From assembly GCF_027111355.2 (NCBI RefSeq), contig NZ_CP114291.2:558001-622000 (forward strand): a DNA stretch of 64,000 bases, read 5' to 3'. This DNA comes from Flavobacterium eburneipallidum (GTDB lineage: Bacteria; Bacteroidota; Bacteroidia; Flavobacteriales; Flavobacteriaceae). Within the stretch, counting starts at the first letter, position 1, and each line of letters starts with the position of its first letter. Made by a program: the position numbers and the translations under genes. The notes below the pieces were generated by a model. That model did no database searches, had not been told where the DNA came from, and was given only the letters and a program-made list of their open reading frames with translations. This document shows, in pieces, positions 7,321 through 17,153 of this stretch.

Positions 7321-9939
7321 TTAACTATTCTCCTCCATTTCCAAGATTAAATTGGCAATAAGTGCCGTCCATCCAGTTTGGTGTGATGCGCCAAGACCTT
7401 TGCCATTGTCACCATCAAAAAATTCATAGAAGAAGTGTTCGTTTCTAAAGTTTTCTTCTTTGGAGAAAACATTATTTTCATCATCGGCATGGTATTGAAA
7501 TTTGCCTTCTTCGTTTCTTTCAAAAAGTCGGATTAATCGTTTTGTGAGTTCGTTAGCAATTTCTTTTAAGTTCAGTTTATTTCCTGAACCCGTTGGGAAT
7601 TCATATACATAAGTTGGCCCATAAAAAGTATAATATTTGCGCAAGGATTGAATAATCATATAATTTAATGGCATCCAAATTGGGCCACGCCAGTTCGAAT
7701 TTCCGCCAAACATAGCGGAACGGCTTTCGCCAGGTTCATACTGAATTTGGTGTGAATTATTAAATACAAAAGGATGGTCTTTGTGAAACTTGGAAAGCGA
7801 ACGAATTCCATAATCAGAAAGAAACTCGTTTTCGTCTAACAAGCGTTTCAAAAGATGTTCTAATCTAAAACCCCGCATAATCGAGAATAGAAAATTTCCA
7901 TCTTTGTTAGCTTCTTCTAAATTAGAAATTAAGGACGCTAAATCTGGACGCGTTCTTATGATTTCGTTGGCTCTTTTTCTAAAATCTTTTAATTCTTCGA
8001 ATAAATCTTTGTGCATAATTTCGACGGCAAACATTGGAATGACACCAACCAAAGAGCGTACTCTCAAGCGTTCTGTTTTTCCGTTAGACATTTCAACAAC
8101 GTCATAATAGAAATTGTCTTCGTCGTCCCAAAGGGAAATATCTTTTTTTCCAATATGGTGCATTGCCCAAGCAATGTTTAAAAAGTGACGAAAAAATTTA
8201 GCCGATACTTCTTCGTAAATGGGGTTGGTTTTTGCCAATTCGAGTGACATTCGCAACATATTCAAAGAGAACATTGCCATCCAGCTTGTGGCGTCGGCTT
8301 GTTGCATTTTTTTGATTCCTTCGGGCATGTGATTGCGATCAAAAACCCCAATGTTATCCAAACCTAAAAAACCGCCTTCGAATAAATCGGTGCCGCTGGT
8401 ATCTTTTTGATTAACCCACCAAGTGAAATTGATAAGCAATTTTTGGAATGTTTTTTCAAGGAATGCTGTGTCAGGTTTGCCAGTGCGCTGTTTGTCTTTT
8501 TCATAAACCGTCCAAACTGCCCAAGAATGAACAGGAGGATTCACATCGCTAAAATTCCATTCGTAAGCAGGAATTTGACCATTAGGGTGCATATAGCTTT
8601 CTTGCAAAACAATAAGCAATTGCTGTTTTGCAAAACCAGGATCGATTTCTACAAAAGAAGCCATGTGGAAGGCTAAATCCCAAGCGGCATACCAAGGATA
8701 TTCCCATTTGTCGGGCATAGAAATTACGTGGCGATTGGTAAGGTGTTGCCATGAAAAATTTCTCATATTGGCACGATTGGGTTTGTCTTCTCCGGGACCA
8801 CCAAAAAGCCATTTGAAAACATCGTTGTAGTAAAATTGCTTTGTCCATAACAAGCCTGAAAAGGCAGCTTTTGCAATAGCGCGATGTGCTTCGGGGATTT
8901 TTTCGGTTATGGTTTTGTTGTAAAAGTCTTCACATTCTTTTTTTCTTTGCTCGAAAATAGTGTCAAAATCTTCCCAAGGATTTTCAAGTTGAACATTACT
9001 CAACCGTAGATTAATGCTTTTCTCTTCGCCAGCTTTTAAATCTAATAAATAGCAAATAGCAGCTTTGGTCCCTGTTTTTTCTGGGTTTACAGTTGCTTTT
9101 CCGTTTACAATGTATTCATTGATGCCATCTTTGACATATTTATGTTCGTTACTATAATTATAGATTCGTTGGTTATTGGTTTCGTTTTCACAAAATAGTT
9201 GTTCGCCATTTTCGTGATAAAAATAATAATCGCTAATTCTAGAACTTTGGGTAAGTATGGTATTGTTGGAAATAGATTTCATATTGGGTCGAGGATGTCT
9301 GGCATTGTGTTTCCAGAAATTTCGAAACCAAATATGAGGCAAAACATGAATACTGGCAGCGTTTTTCCCTCGATTGACTACCGTAATTTTTATCAAAACA
9401 TCATCAATATCGGCTTTTGCATATTCGACGTAGCAATCAAAATAAGCATTGTCCTTGAAAATACCAGAATCTAATAACTCAAACTCCATTTCCTCTCGAC
9501 TTCTCCTATTATTGTTGACTAAATCGCTGTAAGGAAATTCATTTTGTGGATATTTATAAAGGTATTTGTTATACGTATGTGTAGGAGTAGAAAGCTGATG
9601 AAAGTAAAGTTCTTTCACATCTTCGCCATGATTTCCCTGATTATTGGTCAAGCCAAATAGGCGTTCTTTGATGATAGGATCTTTGCCATTCCAAAAAGCG
9701 GGAGCGAGACATATTATTTCGCGAGAGTCACAAAAACCAGCGATTCCTTCTTCGCCCCAACGATAGGCATTACTACGGGCTTTGTCATGGTCAATGAATT
9801 CCCAAGCTTCTCCGTGTTGACTATAATCTTCACGAACGGTTCCCCATTGCCTTTCGGCTAAATAAGGTCCCCATTTTTTCCAATTTCGGTAGTTGTCAGC
9901 TACGGCTAATCTCTCTGTTTCTGAATTTGTGCGAGCCAT
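7321..9939 (-). CDS. MGH1/GH63-family glycoside hydrolase
   Basis: An 872-residue protein of the GH63-like (alpha/alpha)6-barrel group. The N-terminal third is a beta-rich domain ending near VLPHIWFRNFWKHNARHP. The C-terminal part is the toroid, with WEYPWYAAWDLAFHMASF, PAYEWNFSDVNPPVHSWAV, GGNSNWRGPIWMPLNYMI and a final QTGWTALIANLILEM. The aspartate in AWDLAFH and the acidic residues around AYEW are the expected active-site positions of this clan. There is no signal peptide, so it is cytoplasmic. Relatives hydrolyse alpha-linked glucose or glucosylglycerate-type compounds; the substrate here is unknown. It is a stand-alone gene, 438 bp downstream (on the minus strand) of the RND exporter gene. 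Confidence 0.85.
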   Translation of the reverse strand: MARTNSETERLAVADNYRNWKKWGPYLAERQWGTVREDYSQHGEAWEFIDHDKARSNAYRWGEEGIAGFCDSREIICLAPAFWNGKDPIIKERLFGLTNNQGNHGEDVKELYFHQLSTPTHTYNKYLYKYPQNEFPYSDLVNNNRRSREEMEFELLDSGIFKDNAYFDCYVEYAKADIDDVLIKITVVNRGKNAASIHVLPHIWFRNFWKHNARHPRPNMKSISNNTILTQSSRISDYYFYHENGEQLFCENETNNQRIYNYSNEHKYVKDGINEYIVNGKATVNPEKTGTKAAICYLLDLKAGEEKSINLRLSNVQLENPWEDFDTIFEQRKKECEDFYNKTITEKIPEAHRAIAKAAFSGLLWTKQFYYNDVFKWLFGGPGEDKPNRANMRNFSWQHLTNRHVISMPDKWEYPWYAAWDLAFHMASFVEIDPGFAKQQLLIVLQESYMHPNGQIPAYEWNFSDVNPPVHSWAVWTVYEKDKQRTGKPDTAFLEKTFQKLLINFTWWVNQKDTSGTDLFEGGFLGLDNIGVFDRNHMPEGIKKMQQADATSWMAMFSLNMLRMSLELAKTNPIYEEVSAKFFRHFLNIAWAMHHIGKKDISLWDDEDNFYYDVVEMSNGKTERLRVRSLVGVIPMFAVEIMHKDLFEELKDFRKRANEIIRTRPDLASLISNLEEANKDGNFLFSIMRGFRLEHLLKRLLDENEFLSDYGIRSLSKFHKDHPFVFNNSHQIQYEPGESRSAMFGGNSNWRGPIWMPLNYMIIQSLRKYYTFYGPTYVYEFPTGSGNKLNLKEIANELTKRLIRLFERNEEGKFQYHADDENNVFSKEENFRNEHFFYEFFDGDNGKGLGASHQTGWTALIANLILEMEENS

Positions 9940-10170
9940 AAAATAGTTGTCTAAATTTAAAATCTAAAAACTTATTTCATTTTTTGGAATGAAATACTAG
10001 GTGTCTTTTAGTAAAAATAAACTTTTTTTTGACAAATGAATATCTAATTGAACAGTATTGTTTAATTCTTGAAAATGCCGAATTCTTTTTAGTATTTCGA
10101 AAAAAACACAATAGTTTTTTGATGAAGTATTATTCGTTTAACCCGTTGGGTGTAATTCAATTTAGATTTT

Positions 10171-10299
10171 TTAAACGCATAGAAACATAGGTTTTTATTG
10201 ATTTTCGAAGTCGCTTCGCTTATTTTTAGTAAATCATAGCTATGTGAATCCAATGAATTGGTCTATATAACTCTTTTTCTTATGTTTCTATGCGTTTAA
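10171..10299. repeat. Inverted-repeat element, 129 bp
   Basis: A 19-bp perfect terminal inverted repeat (TTAAACGCATAGAAACATA at 10171-10189, its complement at 10281-10299) encloses 91 bp with a small internal hairpin (GAAGTCGCTTC). It lies in the 438-bp gap between the GH63 gene and the RND gene. It looks like a dispersed intergenic element. I see no gene in the rest of this gap; a minor 8-bp hairpin lies at 9974-9995. Confidence 0.7.
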
Positions 10300-10377
10300 T
10301 TTACAAGAATGCCAATTATCAAACAAAAAATCCCACTTTTCAGCAGGATTCCTTGTTTAATAGTATGCTATAAAATG

Positions 10378-12795
10378 TTATTTATTTTTTTTCAACGCAT
10401 CAATTTCTTCATCGCTGTGTTCGAGAATATCAATTTTAGGTTCGATGAATTCTTGTTCGTTTGCTAATGTTTTGTTTAGGGTTAAAACCAAAGCAGGCAA
10501 TAACATTAAGTTAGACAGCATTCCGAACAATAATGTCAAAGAAACGAGTCCGCCAAGTGCAATGGTGCCTCCAAAACTAGACAGCATAAAGACCGAAAAT
10601 CCAAAAAACAAAACGATAGAAGTATAAAACATACTCAAGCCAGCATCGTTGAAAGTAGCATAAACCGATTTACGAATTTTCCAGTTGTTTTTCTTTAATT
10701 CTTCCCGGTATTGCGCTAGGAATCGAACGGTATCATCAACCGAAAGTCCAAAAGCAATTCCGAAAACCAATATCGTTGACGGCTTCAACGGAATATCAAA
10801 AAAGCCCATAATCCCAGCGGTTAACAACAACGGCAATAGATTTGGAATAATAGATACCAATATCATTTTGAACGAACGGAACATAAATCCAATTAAAAGT
10901 GCCGTTAGGAAAAAAGCAAAAATCAAAGATGAAAGTAAATTATCCAGCAAGTAAGCAGTTCCTTTCTGGAAAACCAGTGCTTTTCCTGTAATGGTCACAT
11001 TGTAGCGATCTGGAGGGAAAATTTTATCGGCTTCTTTGCGAATTTCAGCTTCGACAATAGGCATCACTCCACCATTATCATCTCGCATAAAAGTGGTGAT
11101 TCGGGCGAATTGACCTGTTTTGTCCACATAACTTTTCATCAAATCACCTTTTGCATTTTTGGTCGCATTTTTGGCATACGACAAGATGAAGGATTGCTCT
11201 TGTGAAGTTGGTAGTTCGTAATATTCTGGATTTCCGTTATAATACGCTTGTTTGGAATATTTGACCAAATTGACAATCGAAATGGGTTTTGATAATTCAG
11301 GAATTTCATCAATAGCTGTTTCCAGTTCTTCCATTCGCTTGAGCGTTGACAGTTTCATTACGCCTTTTTTACGCTTGGTGTCAATCATAATTTCGAGAGG
11401 CATCACCCCGTCAAATTCTTTTTCGAAGAAGAGAATGTCTTGAAAAAACGGAGCGTTTTTCGGCATATCTTCGATGATACTTCCTGAAATACGCATTTTA
11501 TAAATTCCGATAATACTAATAACAAGGAGCGAAACGGCAACGACATAAATAGAAAATCGATTTTCCTTCACATTGCGTAAAATCCAATCCATAAACCATT
11601 TTACATAACCACGATCCAAATGTTCGATATGACGGTCTTTTGGGGCAGGAATATAACTGTGAAAAATAGGAATTACAATAATACACAAAAAGAACAAGGC
11701 TAAAATATTGATAGAAGTTACATTTCCGAACTCAATAAGTAGTTTGTTATTCGAAGAAATAAAGGTAAAAAATCCAATGGCTGTGGTTACGTTGGTCATC
11801 AAAGTTGCCATACCCACTTTGGTCGTAACACGTTGCAGGGCTTTGGCTTTATTACGATGTACTTTGTATTCTTGGTGGTATTTATTGGTCAAGAAAATAC
11901 AATTCGGAATTCCGATCACAATAATTAATGAAGGAACCAAGGCGGTTAAAACCGTGATTTCGTAATTTAACAATCCCAAGAAACCAAAAGACCACATTAC
12001 ACCAATAATTACGATTAGTATCGAAATTAACGTAGCTCTAAAACTTCTAAAAAAGAAAAAGAAAAGTAGGGAAGTGACCAATAATGAAGCTCCGATGAAA
12101 AGACCGATTTCGCTGATAATGGTTTGTGCATTCAGCGTTCGGATGTAAGGCATTCCAGAAACACGCAGGTCGATGTTGGTTTCTTTTTCGAATGTTTCTA
12201 CCGCTGGAACTAATTTTTTTAGGATAAAATCTTTTCGAGCTGGTGTGTTTACAATTTTCTTATCCAAATAAATGGCAGAGCGAATCGTACCTGATCTTTT
12301 ATTGAACAATAATCCTTCGTAAAAAGGCAAATCGTTAAAGAGTTCTTTTTTGATTTTTTCTAGATACCCTTTATCTGTAGTTTTAGTTTGATCGACAAAA
12401 GAAACCAATTCGAATTTTTGAAGCGAATCGTTTTTTTGTAATTTCTTTAAATCATTAATCGAAATTACCAAATCAACTTCTTTGTTCACTTTTAGCGAAT
12501 TCATCAATTTTGCCCAAGCAGTGTATGCTTTTGGAGTAAAAAAAGTTTTGTCTTTTACGCCAATAATGACCAGATTTCCTTCCTCGCCAAATTTTTCTAA
12601 AAAGGCATTGTATTCAATGTTGACGATATTATCGTCAGGTAACATATTGGCTTCTGTTTGAGTAAAATGGATATTTTTCCATTGCATTGCCAATAAGACT
12701 GTTACCAAAGCAATTATCGATAACATTAAAATTCTATTTCGAAGTACTATTCGGGCAATTAATTCCCAAAATCCTAAACTAAACCACTTGATCAT
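10378..12795 (-). CDS. RND/MMPL-family transporter
   Basis: An 805-residue inner-membrane exporter with the duplicated RND plan. One membrane helix near residue 20-35 precedes a large periplasmic loop (about 40-225), then a five-helix block (ASLLVTSLLFFFFFRSF, LVPSLIIVIGIPNCIFLTN, VTTAIGFFTFISSNNK). A second single helix (IYVVAVSLLVISIIGIYKM), second loop and second five-helix block (LSVDDTVRFLAQYREELKK, TSIVLFFGFSVFMLSSFGG) follow. FGLSVDDTVRF holds the helix-4 acidic pair typical of proton-driven RND pumps. It resembles the MMPL/hopanoid or sterol-sensing subgroup rather than AcrB, and no membrane-fusion protein gene is adjacent. The substrate is unknown, possibly a lipid. Confidence 0.88.
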   Translation of the reverse strand: MIKWFSLGFWELIARIVLRNRILMLSIIALVTVLLAMQWKNIHFTQTEANMLPDDNIVNIEYNAFLEKFGEEGNLVIIGVKDKTFFTPKAYTAWAKLMNSLKVNKEVDLVISINDLKKLQKNDSLQKFELVSFVDQTKTTDKGYLEKIKKELFNDLPFYEGLLFNKRSGTIRSAIYLDKKIVNTPARKDFILKKLVPAVETFEKETNIDLRVSGMPYIRTLNAQTIISEIGLFIGASLLVTSLLFFFFFRSFRATLISILIVIIGVMWSFGFLGLLNYEITVLTALVPSLIIVIGIPNCIFLTNKYHQEYKVHRNKAKALQRVTTKVGMATLMTNVTTAIGFFTFISSNNKLLIEFGNVTSINILALFFLCIIVIPIFHSYIPAPKDRHIEHLDRGYVKWFMDWILRNVKENRFSIYVVAVSLLVISIIGIYKMRISGSIIEDMPKNAPFFQDILFFEKEFDGVMPLEIMIDTKRKKGVMKLSTLKRMEELETAIDEIPELSKPISIVNLVKYSKQAYYNGNPEYYELPTSQEQSFILSYAKNATKNAKGDLMKSYVDKTGQFARITTFMRDDNGGVMPIVEAEIRKEADKIFPPDRYNVTITGKALVFQKGTAYLLDNLLSSLIFAFFLTALLIGFMFRSFKMILVSIIPNLLPLLLTAGIMGFFDIPLKPSTILVFGIAFGLSVDDTVRFLAQYREELKKNNWKIRKSVYATFNDAGLSMFYTSIVLFFGFSVFMLSSFGGTIALGGLVSLTLLFGMLSNLMLLPALVLTLNKTLANEQEFIEPKIDILEHSDEEIDALKKNK

Positions 12796-12813
12796 CCTAT
12801 TTTTTTAAGCTCG

Positions 12814-12821
12814 GCAAAGGT
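12814..12821 (-). promoter_or_regulatory. Candidate -7 box for the RND transporter
   Basis: Minus-strand TACCTTTG matches TAnnTTTG and lies 18 bp before the ATG. No TTG at the expected spacing. Confidence 0.45.
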
Positions 12822-12932
12822 AATTAAAAACTGTCCTATTGTATTGGTTTTTTAACAAAGCTTTTTGTTGGTTAAATTGTTATTTTTTTGTTTTTATTTA
12901 GTAATCAAAGTCTTTTTGTGTGTTGGAATTTA

Positions 12933-12940
12933 TATATTTG
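12933..12940 (+). promoter_or_regulatory. Candidate -7 box for the CPA2 antiporter
   Basis: TATATTTG, an exact TAnnTTTG match, 39 bp before the chosen ATG at 12980. The nearest upstream TTG gives a 14-bp spacer, shorter than usual. Confidence 0.45.
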
Positions 12941-12979
12941 AATCCATTATTTGGACGTACATATATCAGGTAATTGCTT

Positions 12980-15247
12980 ATGAAAAATAACAAAAACACA
13001 CTATTTTACATTCTGGTTACAGGCGGTTTTTCGGCTTTGATTTATTGGATTTTAAGCAAAGGAAAAGCTTTAGAAACCGGTAAAGAATTGCTTCAACCTG
13101 CAGTGGAAAATGGTCATTGGAATGATTTTATCAATTCGATGTCTGATAATTTGCATCATCCATTGGCTATTCTTTTGGCACAAATTATAACCATAATAAT
13201 TGTGGCTCGTGTTTTTGGTTGGATTTTTAGAAAAATAGGTCAACCTTCTGTTATTGGCGAAATTATTGCTGGAATCGTTCTTGGCCCATCCCTTCTTGGA
13301 CTCTATTTTCCTGAATTTTCTTTGACTTTATTTCCAGTAGCTTCATTGGGAAACTTGCAATTTTTAAGTCAAATTGGATTGATACTATTTATGTTCGTTA
13401 TTGGAATGGAACTCGATTTGAAAGTGCTTCAAAACCGAGCCAAAGATGCTATAGTTATTAGCCATGCCAGTATTGTATTTCCTTTTGCATTAGGAATTGG
13501 TTTGGCTTACTTCGTTTATTTTAGATTTGCTCCCGAGGGTGTTGCCTTTTTGCCTTTTGCTTTGTTTATGGGGATTGCTATGAGTATTACGGCATTTCCG
13601 GTTTTAGCTAGAATTGTGCAAGAGCGAGGTATTCATAAAACTAAATTAGGTGCCATTGTGATAACCTGCGCTGCGGCTGATGATATTACGGCTTGGTGCA
13701 TATTGGCTGCGGTAATTGCTATTGTAAAAGCGGGAACTTTTGTGAGTTCGCTTTACATTATTGGATTAGCGATGGCTTATGTTCTGGTAATGTTGTTTGT
13801 AATAAAACCATTTTTGAAAAAAATTGGAGAATTATACGAAACCAAAGATAATTTGAGTAAACCTGTAGTGGCTATTTTCTTTTTGACCTTAATTATTTCT
13901 TCTTATACCACTGAAATTATTGGAATTCATGCGCTTTTTGGAGCATTTATGACCGGTGTTATTATGCCTGATATTTCTAAATTCCGAAATCTTTTTATCG
14001 AAAAAGTCGAAGATGTTTCGGTGCTTTTGTTGTTGCCATTGTTTTTTGTTTTTACAGGTTTACGCACACAAGTTGGCTTGTTGAATGATTCTTATTTGTT
14101 ACAAATTACAGGACTTATAATTTTAGTAGCTGTTGTTGGTAAGTTTTTAGGAAGTGCTTTAGCTGCAAAATTTGTGGGGCAAACTTGGCGTGATAGTATT
14201 GTTATAGGTGCGTTGATGAATACCCGTGGTTTGATGGAATTAATCGTTTTAAATATTGGATTAGACTTGGGCGTACTTACTCCTGAGGTGTTTACGATGA
14301 TGGTAATCATGGCATTAGTAACTACTTTTATGACTGGACCAATTTTGAATATTGTTAATTATTTTGACAAAAAAGAAACAGAAACTATTGCCGAGTTTTC
14401 TATTCCAGATAAATTTAAAATATTAATTTCTTTCGGTAGTAATGAAAAAGGGAAGTCACTTTTGCGCTTGGCTAGCAGTTTAGTCAAAAAACAAAAAGAC
14501 GCATCTACTATAACTGCGATGCATTTGACTTTGAGTGACGAATTACATTCTTATAATCTAGAAGAATACGAAAAAGATAGATTTAGTCCTATTCTCGAAG
14601 AATCCAAGGAGTTGAAACAAGAAATTACCACTTTGTTTCAGGCAACTGTAGATATTGAAACTAATATTGCTGATGTTGCTAATAATGGAGAATATGATTT
14701 ACTTTTAATAGGCCTAGGACAATCTATTTTTGAGGGAACATTGCTGGGTAAAGTATTAGGTTTTACTACAAGAATTATCAATCCCGACCGTCTGATAGAT
14801 AAATTTACAGGAAGAGAAGGTTTGTTCGAAAATTCTCCTTTTGACGAGAGAACGAGACAAATTATCTTGAAAACCAAGATGCCTTTAGGAATTTTGGTGG
14901 ACAAAGAATTACAAGAAGTAAGGAATGTTTTTGTTCCAATATTTAATTCTGAGGATTCATTTTTGATGGATTATGCCCAAAAATTGATTTACAACAACAA
15001 TTCTCATATTACAGTTTTGGATGTAAAAGATCAGATTGAATCGAATTTTATTTTGAAAAGCGCCATTCATTCATTGGAACAAAAACATCCTCAAAACATA
15101 GCATTAATGAAGGACAAAACAATTAAAAAAGAATTTTTAGAAAAACAAGATTTGATGATAATAAGTATCGAAAGTTGGAAAGCCTTGGTGGATTCTAGAA
15201 GTGTTTGGTTGACTAATATTCCTTCTGTTTTAATTATGAAACATTAG
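12980..15247 (+). CDS. Cation:proton antiporter, CPA2 (KefB-like) family
   Basis: A 755-residue protein. One N-terminal membrane segment, then a 12-13-helix Na+/H+-exchanger domain at about residues 60-440. Diagnostic features are GQPSVIGEIIAGIVLGPSLL, the paired-acid ion site in CAAADDITAWCILAAV, and GALMNTRGLMELIVLN. The C-terminal 290 residues are soluble and resemble a degenerate universal-stress/nucleotide-binding region (FKILISFGSNEKGKSLLRLA, EYDLLLIGLGQS), as in several Bacteroidetes CPA2 proteins. No TrkA-N/RCK glycine motif is seen. The start is the ATG at 12980; an earlier in-frame TTG at 12974 is less likely. It exchanges K+ or Na+ for H+; ion specificity cannot be read from sequence. 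A terminator follows directly. Confidence 0.9.
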   Translation: MKNNKNTLFYILVTGGFSALIYWILSKGKALETGKELLQPAVENGHWNDFINSMSDNLHHPLAILLAQIITIIIVARVFGWIFRKIGQPSVIGEIIAGIVLGPSLLGLYFPEFSLTLFPVASLGNLQFLSQIGLILFMFVIGMELDLKVLQNRAKDAIVISHASIVFPFALGIGLAYFVYFRFAPEGVAFLPFALFMGIAMSITAFPVLARIVQERGIHKTKLGAIVITCAAADDITAWCILAAVIAIVKAGTFVSSLYIIGLAMAYVLVMLFVIKPFLKKIGELYETKDNLSKPVVAIFFLTLIISSYTTEIIGIHALFGAFMTGVIMPDISKFRNLFIEKVEDVSVLLLLPLFFVFTGLRTQVGLLNDSYLLQITGLIILVAVVGKFLGSALAAKFVGQTWRDSIVIGALMNTRGLMELIVLNIGLDLGVLTPEVFTMMVIMALVTTFMTGPILNIVNYFDKKETETIAEFSIPDKFKILISFGSNEKGKSLLRLASSLVKKQKDASTITAMHLTLSDELHSYNLEEYEKDRFSPILEESKELKQEITTLFQATVDIETNIADVANNGEYDLLLIGLGQSIFEGTLLGKVLGFTTRIINPDRLIDKFTGREGLFENSPFDERTRQIILKTKMPLGILVDKELQEVRNVFVPIFNSEDSFLMDYAQKLIYNNNSHITVLDVKDQIESNFILKSAIHSLEQKHPQNIALMKDKTIKKEFLEKQDLMIISIESWKALVDSRSVWLTNIPSVLIMKH

Positions 15248-15250
15248 CTT

Positions 15251-15285
15251 AAAAAAAATCCGCTCTACTGAAGCGGATTTTTTTT
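15251..15285. terminator. Bidirectional terminator between antiporter and frr
   Basis: A 14-bp inverted repeat centred on ATCCGCT/AGCGGAT, with a 7-base loop and flanking A and T runs, between convergent genes. Confidence 0.85.
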
Positions 15286-15307
15286 GTGTATCTAAAAGAA
15301 AAGCTAA

Positions 15308-15871
15308 TTAAACTTTCATAATTTCAGCTTCTTTAAGAACCAAAAGTTCGTCAATTTTTTTGATAAAACTATTAGTTAAGTTTTGAACTTCTTCTTCGGC
15401 ACTTTTACAAATATCTTCGGAAGTTCCTTCTTTTTCTAATTTTTTAATATCAGTATTAGCATCTTTACGAGCGTTTCTGATTCCGATTTTAGCATCTTCA
15501 GCTTCAGCTTTGGCTTGTTTGGCTAATTCACGTCTTCTATCCTCGGTCAAAGGCGGAACGCTGATGATAACCACATCTCCATTATTCATCGGGTTAAAAC
15601 CAAGATTAGCAATCATGATAGCTTTTTCTATAGCATGCAACATGTTTTTTTCAAAAGGTTGCAAAGTAATGGTTCTCGCATCAGGAACACTGATTTTTGA
15701 TACTTGAGAAAGAGGTGTTGCTGATCCGTAATAATCAACAAAAACACTTCCTAGCATAGCAGGAGAGGCTTTTCCGGCACGGATGTTTAGGAATGATTTT
15801 TCTAAATGCGCAATAGAACCTGTCATAGATTCTTGGGTGCTGTCTAAAATAAATTCTATTTCTTCTGTCAT
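15308..15871 (-). CDS. frr: Ribosome recycling factor
   Basis: 187 residues, the normal RRF length. RRF splits the post-termination ribosome with EF-G in the cytoplasm. The sequence matches along its length: start MTEEIEFILDSTQESMTG, NIRAGKASPAMLGSVFVDYY, the inserted domain II with NLGFNPMNNGDVVIISVPPL, and the helix TEDRRRELAKQAKAEAEDAK. It lies downstream of pyrH on the same strand, the usual bacterial order. The 90-bp gap holds a heptamer repeat array. Confidence 0.97.
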   Translation of the reverse strand: MTEEIEFILDSTQESMTGSIAHLEKSFLNIRAGKASPAMLGSVFVDYYGSATPLSQVSKISVPDARTITLQPFEKNMLHAIEKAIMIANLGFNPMNNGDVVIISVPPLTEDRRRELAKQAKAEAEDAKIGIRNARKDANTDIKKLEKEGTSEDICKSAEEEVQNLTNSFIKKIDELLVLKEAEIMKV

Positions 15872-15883
15872 GATTTTTTAATT

Positions 15884-15927
15884 AGTGTTCAGTATTCAGT
15901 ATTCAGTATTCAGTGTTCAGTGTTCAG
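15884..15927. repeat. Heptamer tandem array AGTRTTC (six copies)
   Basis: Six contiguous 7-bp units (AGTGTTC, AGTATTC x3, AGTGTTC x2) plus a partial AGT, between pyrH and frr. The same unit recurs at 19393-19420, inverted at 19711-19734 and 40070-40098, and inside leuS at 22438-22465. Confidence 0.85.
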
Positions 15928-15961
15928 TTTTTACTGCAAACTGATTACTGACCACTGCTAA

Positions 15962-16669
15962 CTATATGTTTACTTCTGTTCCTACGTTTTCTCCTTGACA
16001 AATTTTCAACAAGTTACCTTGTTTATTCATGTCAAAAATCACGATTGGTAGTTTGTTTTCCTGGCTTAAAGTAAATGCTGTGGTGTCCATAACATTCAAT
16101 CCTTTTTTCAACACATCGTCAAAAGTAATGTAGTTAAATTTAGTAGCGGTAGCGTCTTTTTCAGGATCAGCTGTGTAAACGCCATCTACACGAGTTCCTT
16201 TTAGGATTACGTTGGCATTAATTTCTATTCCTCTTAAAACTGCAGCTGTATCTGTTGTAAAATAAGGATTTCCTGTTCCTGCTCCAAAAATTACAATTCT
16301 TCCTTTTTCAAGGTGACGATCGGCTCTTCTTTTGATATAAGGCTCTGCAATAGATTCCATTTTCAATGCTGTTTGCAAACGCGTTTTCATTCCTTTTTCT
16401 TCAAGTGCGCCTTGCAATGCCATTCCGTTTATAACGGTTGCTAGCATTCCCATATAATCGCCTTGTACTCTGTCCATTCCTGCACTTGCACCAGCAACTC
16501 CTCTAAAAATATTTCCTCCTCCAATAACAATTGCAATTTCTACTCCTTTGTTGTGAATTTGCTGAATTTCTTCGGCATATTCGGCCAGTCTTGTAGGGTC
16601 AATTCCGTATTGTCTTTCGCCCATCAAGGCTTCGCCACTTAATTTTAGAAGAATTCTTTTGTATTTCAT
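15962..16669 (-). CDS. pyrH: UMP kinase
   Basis: 235 residues, amino-acid-kinase fold. It phosphorylates UMP to UDP with ATP as part of pyrimidine synthesis. Motifs: [14 protein letters not shown] at the start, [11 protein letters not shown] (phosphate-binding glycine loop), [19 protein letters not shown], the [12 protein letters not shown] loop that contacts UMP, and [16 protein letters not shown]. Length and the absence of extra domains are typical. It is first in the pyrH-frr pair. A -7 box lies upstream at 16738-16745. Confidence 0.97.
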   Translation of the reverse strand: MKYKRILLKLSGEALMGERQYGIDPTRLAEYAEEIQQIHNKGVEIAIVIGGGNIFRGVAGASAGMDRVQGDYMGMLATVINGMALQGALEEKGMKTRLQTALKMESIAEPYIKRRADRHLEKGRIVIFGAGTGNPYFTTDTAAVLRGIEINANVILKGTRVDGVYTADPEKDATATKFNYITFDDVLKKGLNVMDTTAFTLSQENKLPIVIFDMNKQGNLLKICQGENVGTEVNI

Positions 16670-16737
16670 TTCTATTTCTGTTTAAAATTTGGAGTCCTGC
16701 TTTCGCAAGTTCAAATCATTTTTCAATTTGAGTCGTG

Positions 16738-16745
16738 CAAATATA
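16738..16745 (-). promoter_or_regulatory. Candidate -7 box for pyrH-frr
   Basis: Minus-strand TATATTTG matches TAnnTTTG, about 68 bp before the pyrH ATG. No clear -33 TTG. Confidence 0.45.
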
Positions 16746-16817
16746 GTCATATTCTAATTTTTGAAAAAATGTTTTCTTAAAATTAATAATAGCGCTAGAA
16801 TCGGTTGATAGAATGAA

Positions 16818-17153
16818 TTAATCTATCTTTATTTTTCGAGTTTTTTGAATGTACTTAGGGGATCTGCTTCCGTGGAAAGCTCTCAAAACTTCTATTCGAT
16901 GAGGTGTAATTCTGTAAATAATTAGGTAAGAACCCAAAATGATGTTGCGGTATATTTTAGATTTGGTTTCTAGATGTCGGCATTCCGGATGGAGGAAATA
17001 GTTCGATTCAAGATTACGTACAATTATTAATAAGTCTTCAAAAAAAGACAATGTTGCTTTTTCTCCAAAAATTGCTTCTCCATACTCAAAAATCCCTATG
17101 ATGTCTTCAAAATAAAAGACCGAACGAACTACTTCTTTCTTTCTTGTCTCCAT
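16818..17153 (-). CDS. RelE/ParE-family toxin
   Basis: 111 residues with the RelE/ParE toxin pattern: N-terminal helices (SVFYFEDIIGIFEYGEAIFG), then the beta sheet with KSKIYRNIILGSYLIIYRIT and the terminal strand RIEVLRAFHGSRSPKYI. The arginine and histidine in that last strand are typical. ParE members poison gyrase and RelE members cut mRNA on the ribosome; the motifs here suit ParE better, without proof. The ATG overlaps the end of the antitoxin frame by 25 bp, the usual translational coupling. Confidence 0.8.
   Translation of the reverse strand: METRKKEVVRSVFYFEDIIGIFEYGEAIFGEKATLSFFEDLLIIVRNLESNYFLHPECRHLETKSKIYRNIILGSYLIIYRITPHRIEVLRAFHGSRSPKYIQKTRKIKID

Noticed and set aside
12916..12940. 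Full -33/-7 promoter for the CPA2 antiporter
   Set aside because: The TTG is only 14 bp from the -7 box, below the 17-23 bp range, so only the -7 box is reported.
15884..15927. CRISPR-like or IS-end interpretation of the AGTRTTC array
   Set aside because: Units are contiguous 7-mers with no spacers, no leader and no cas genes; they are short tandem repeats.
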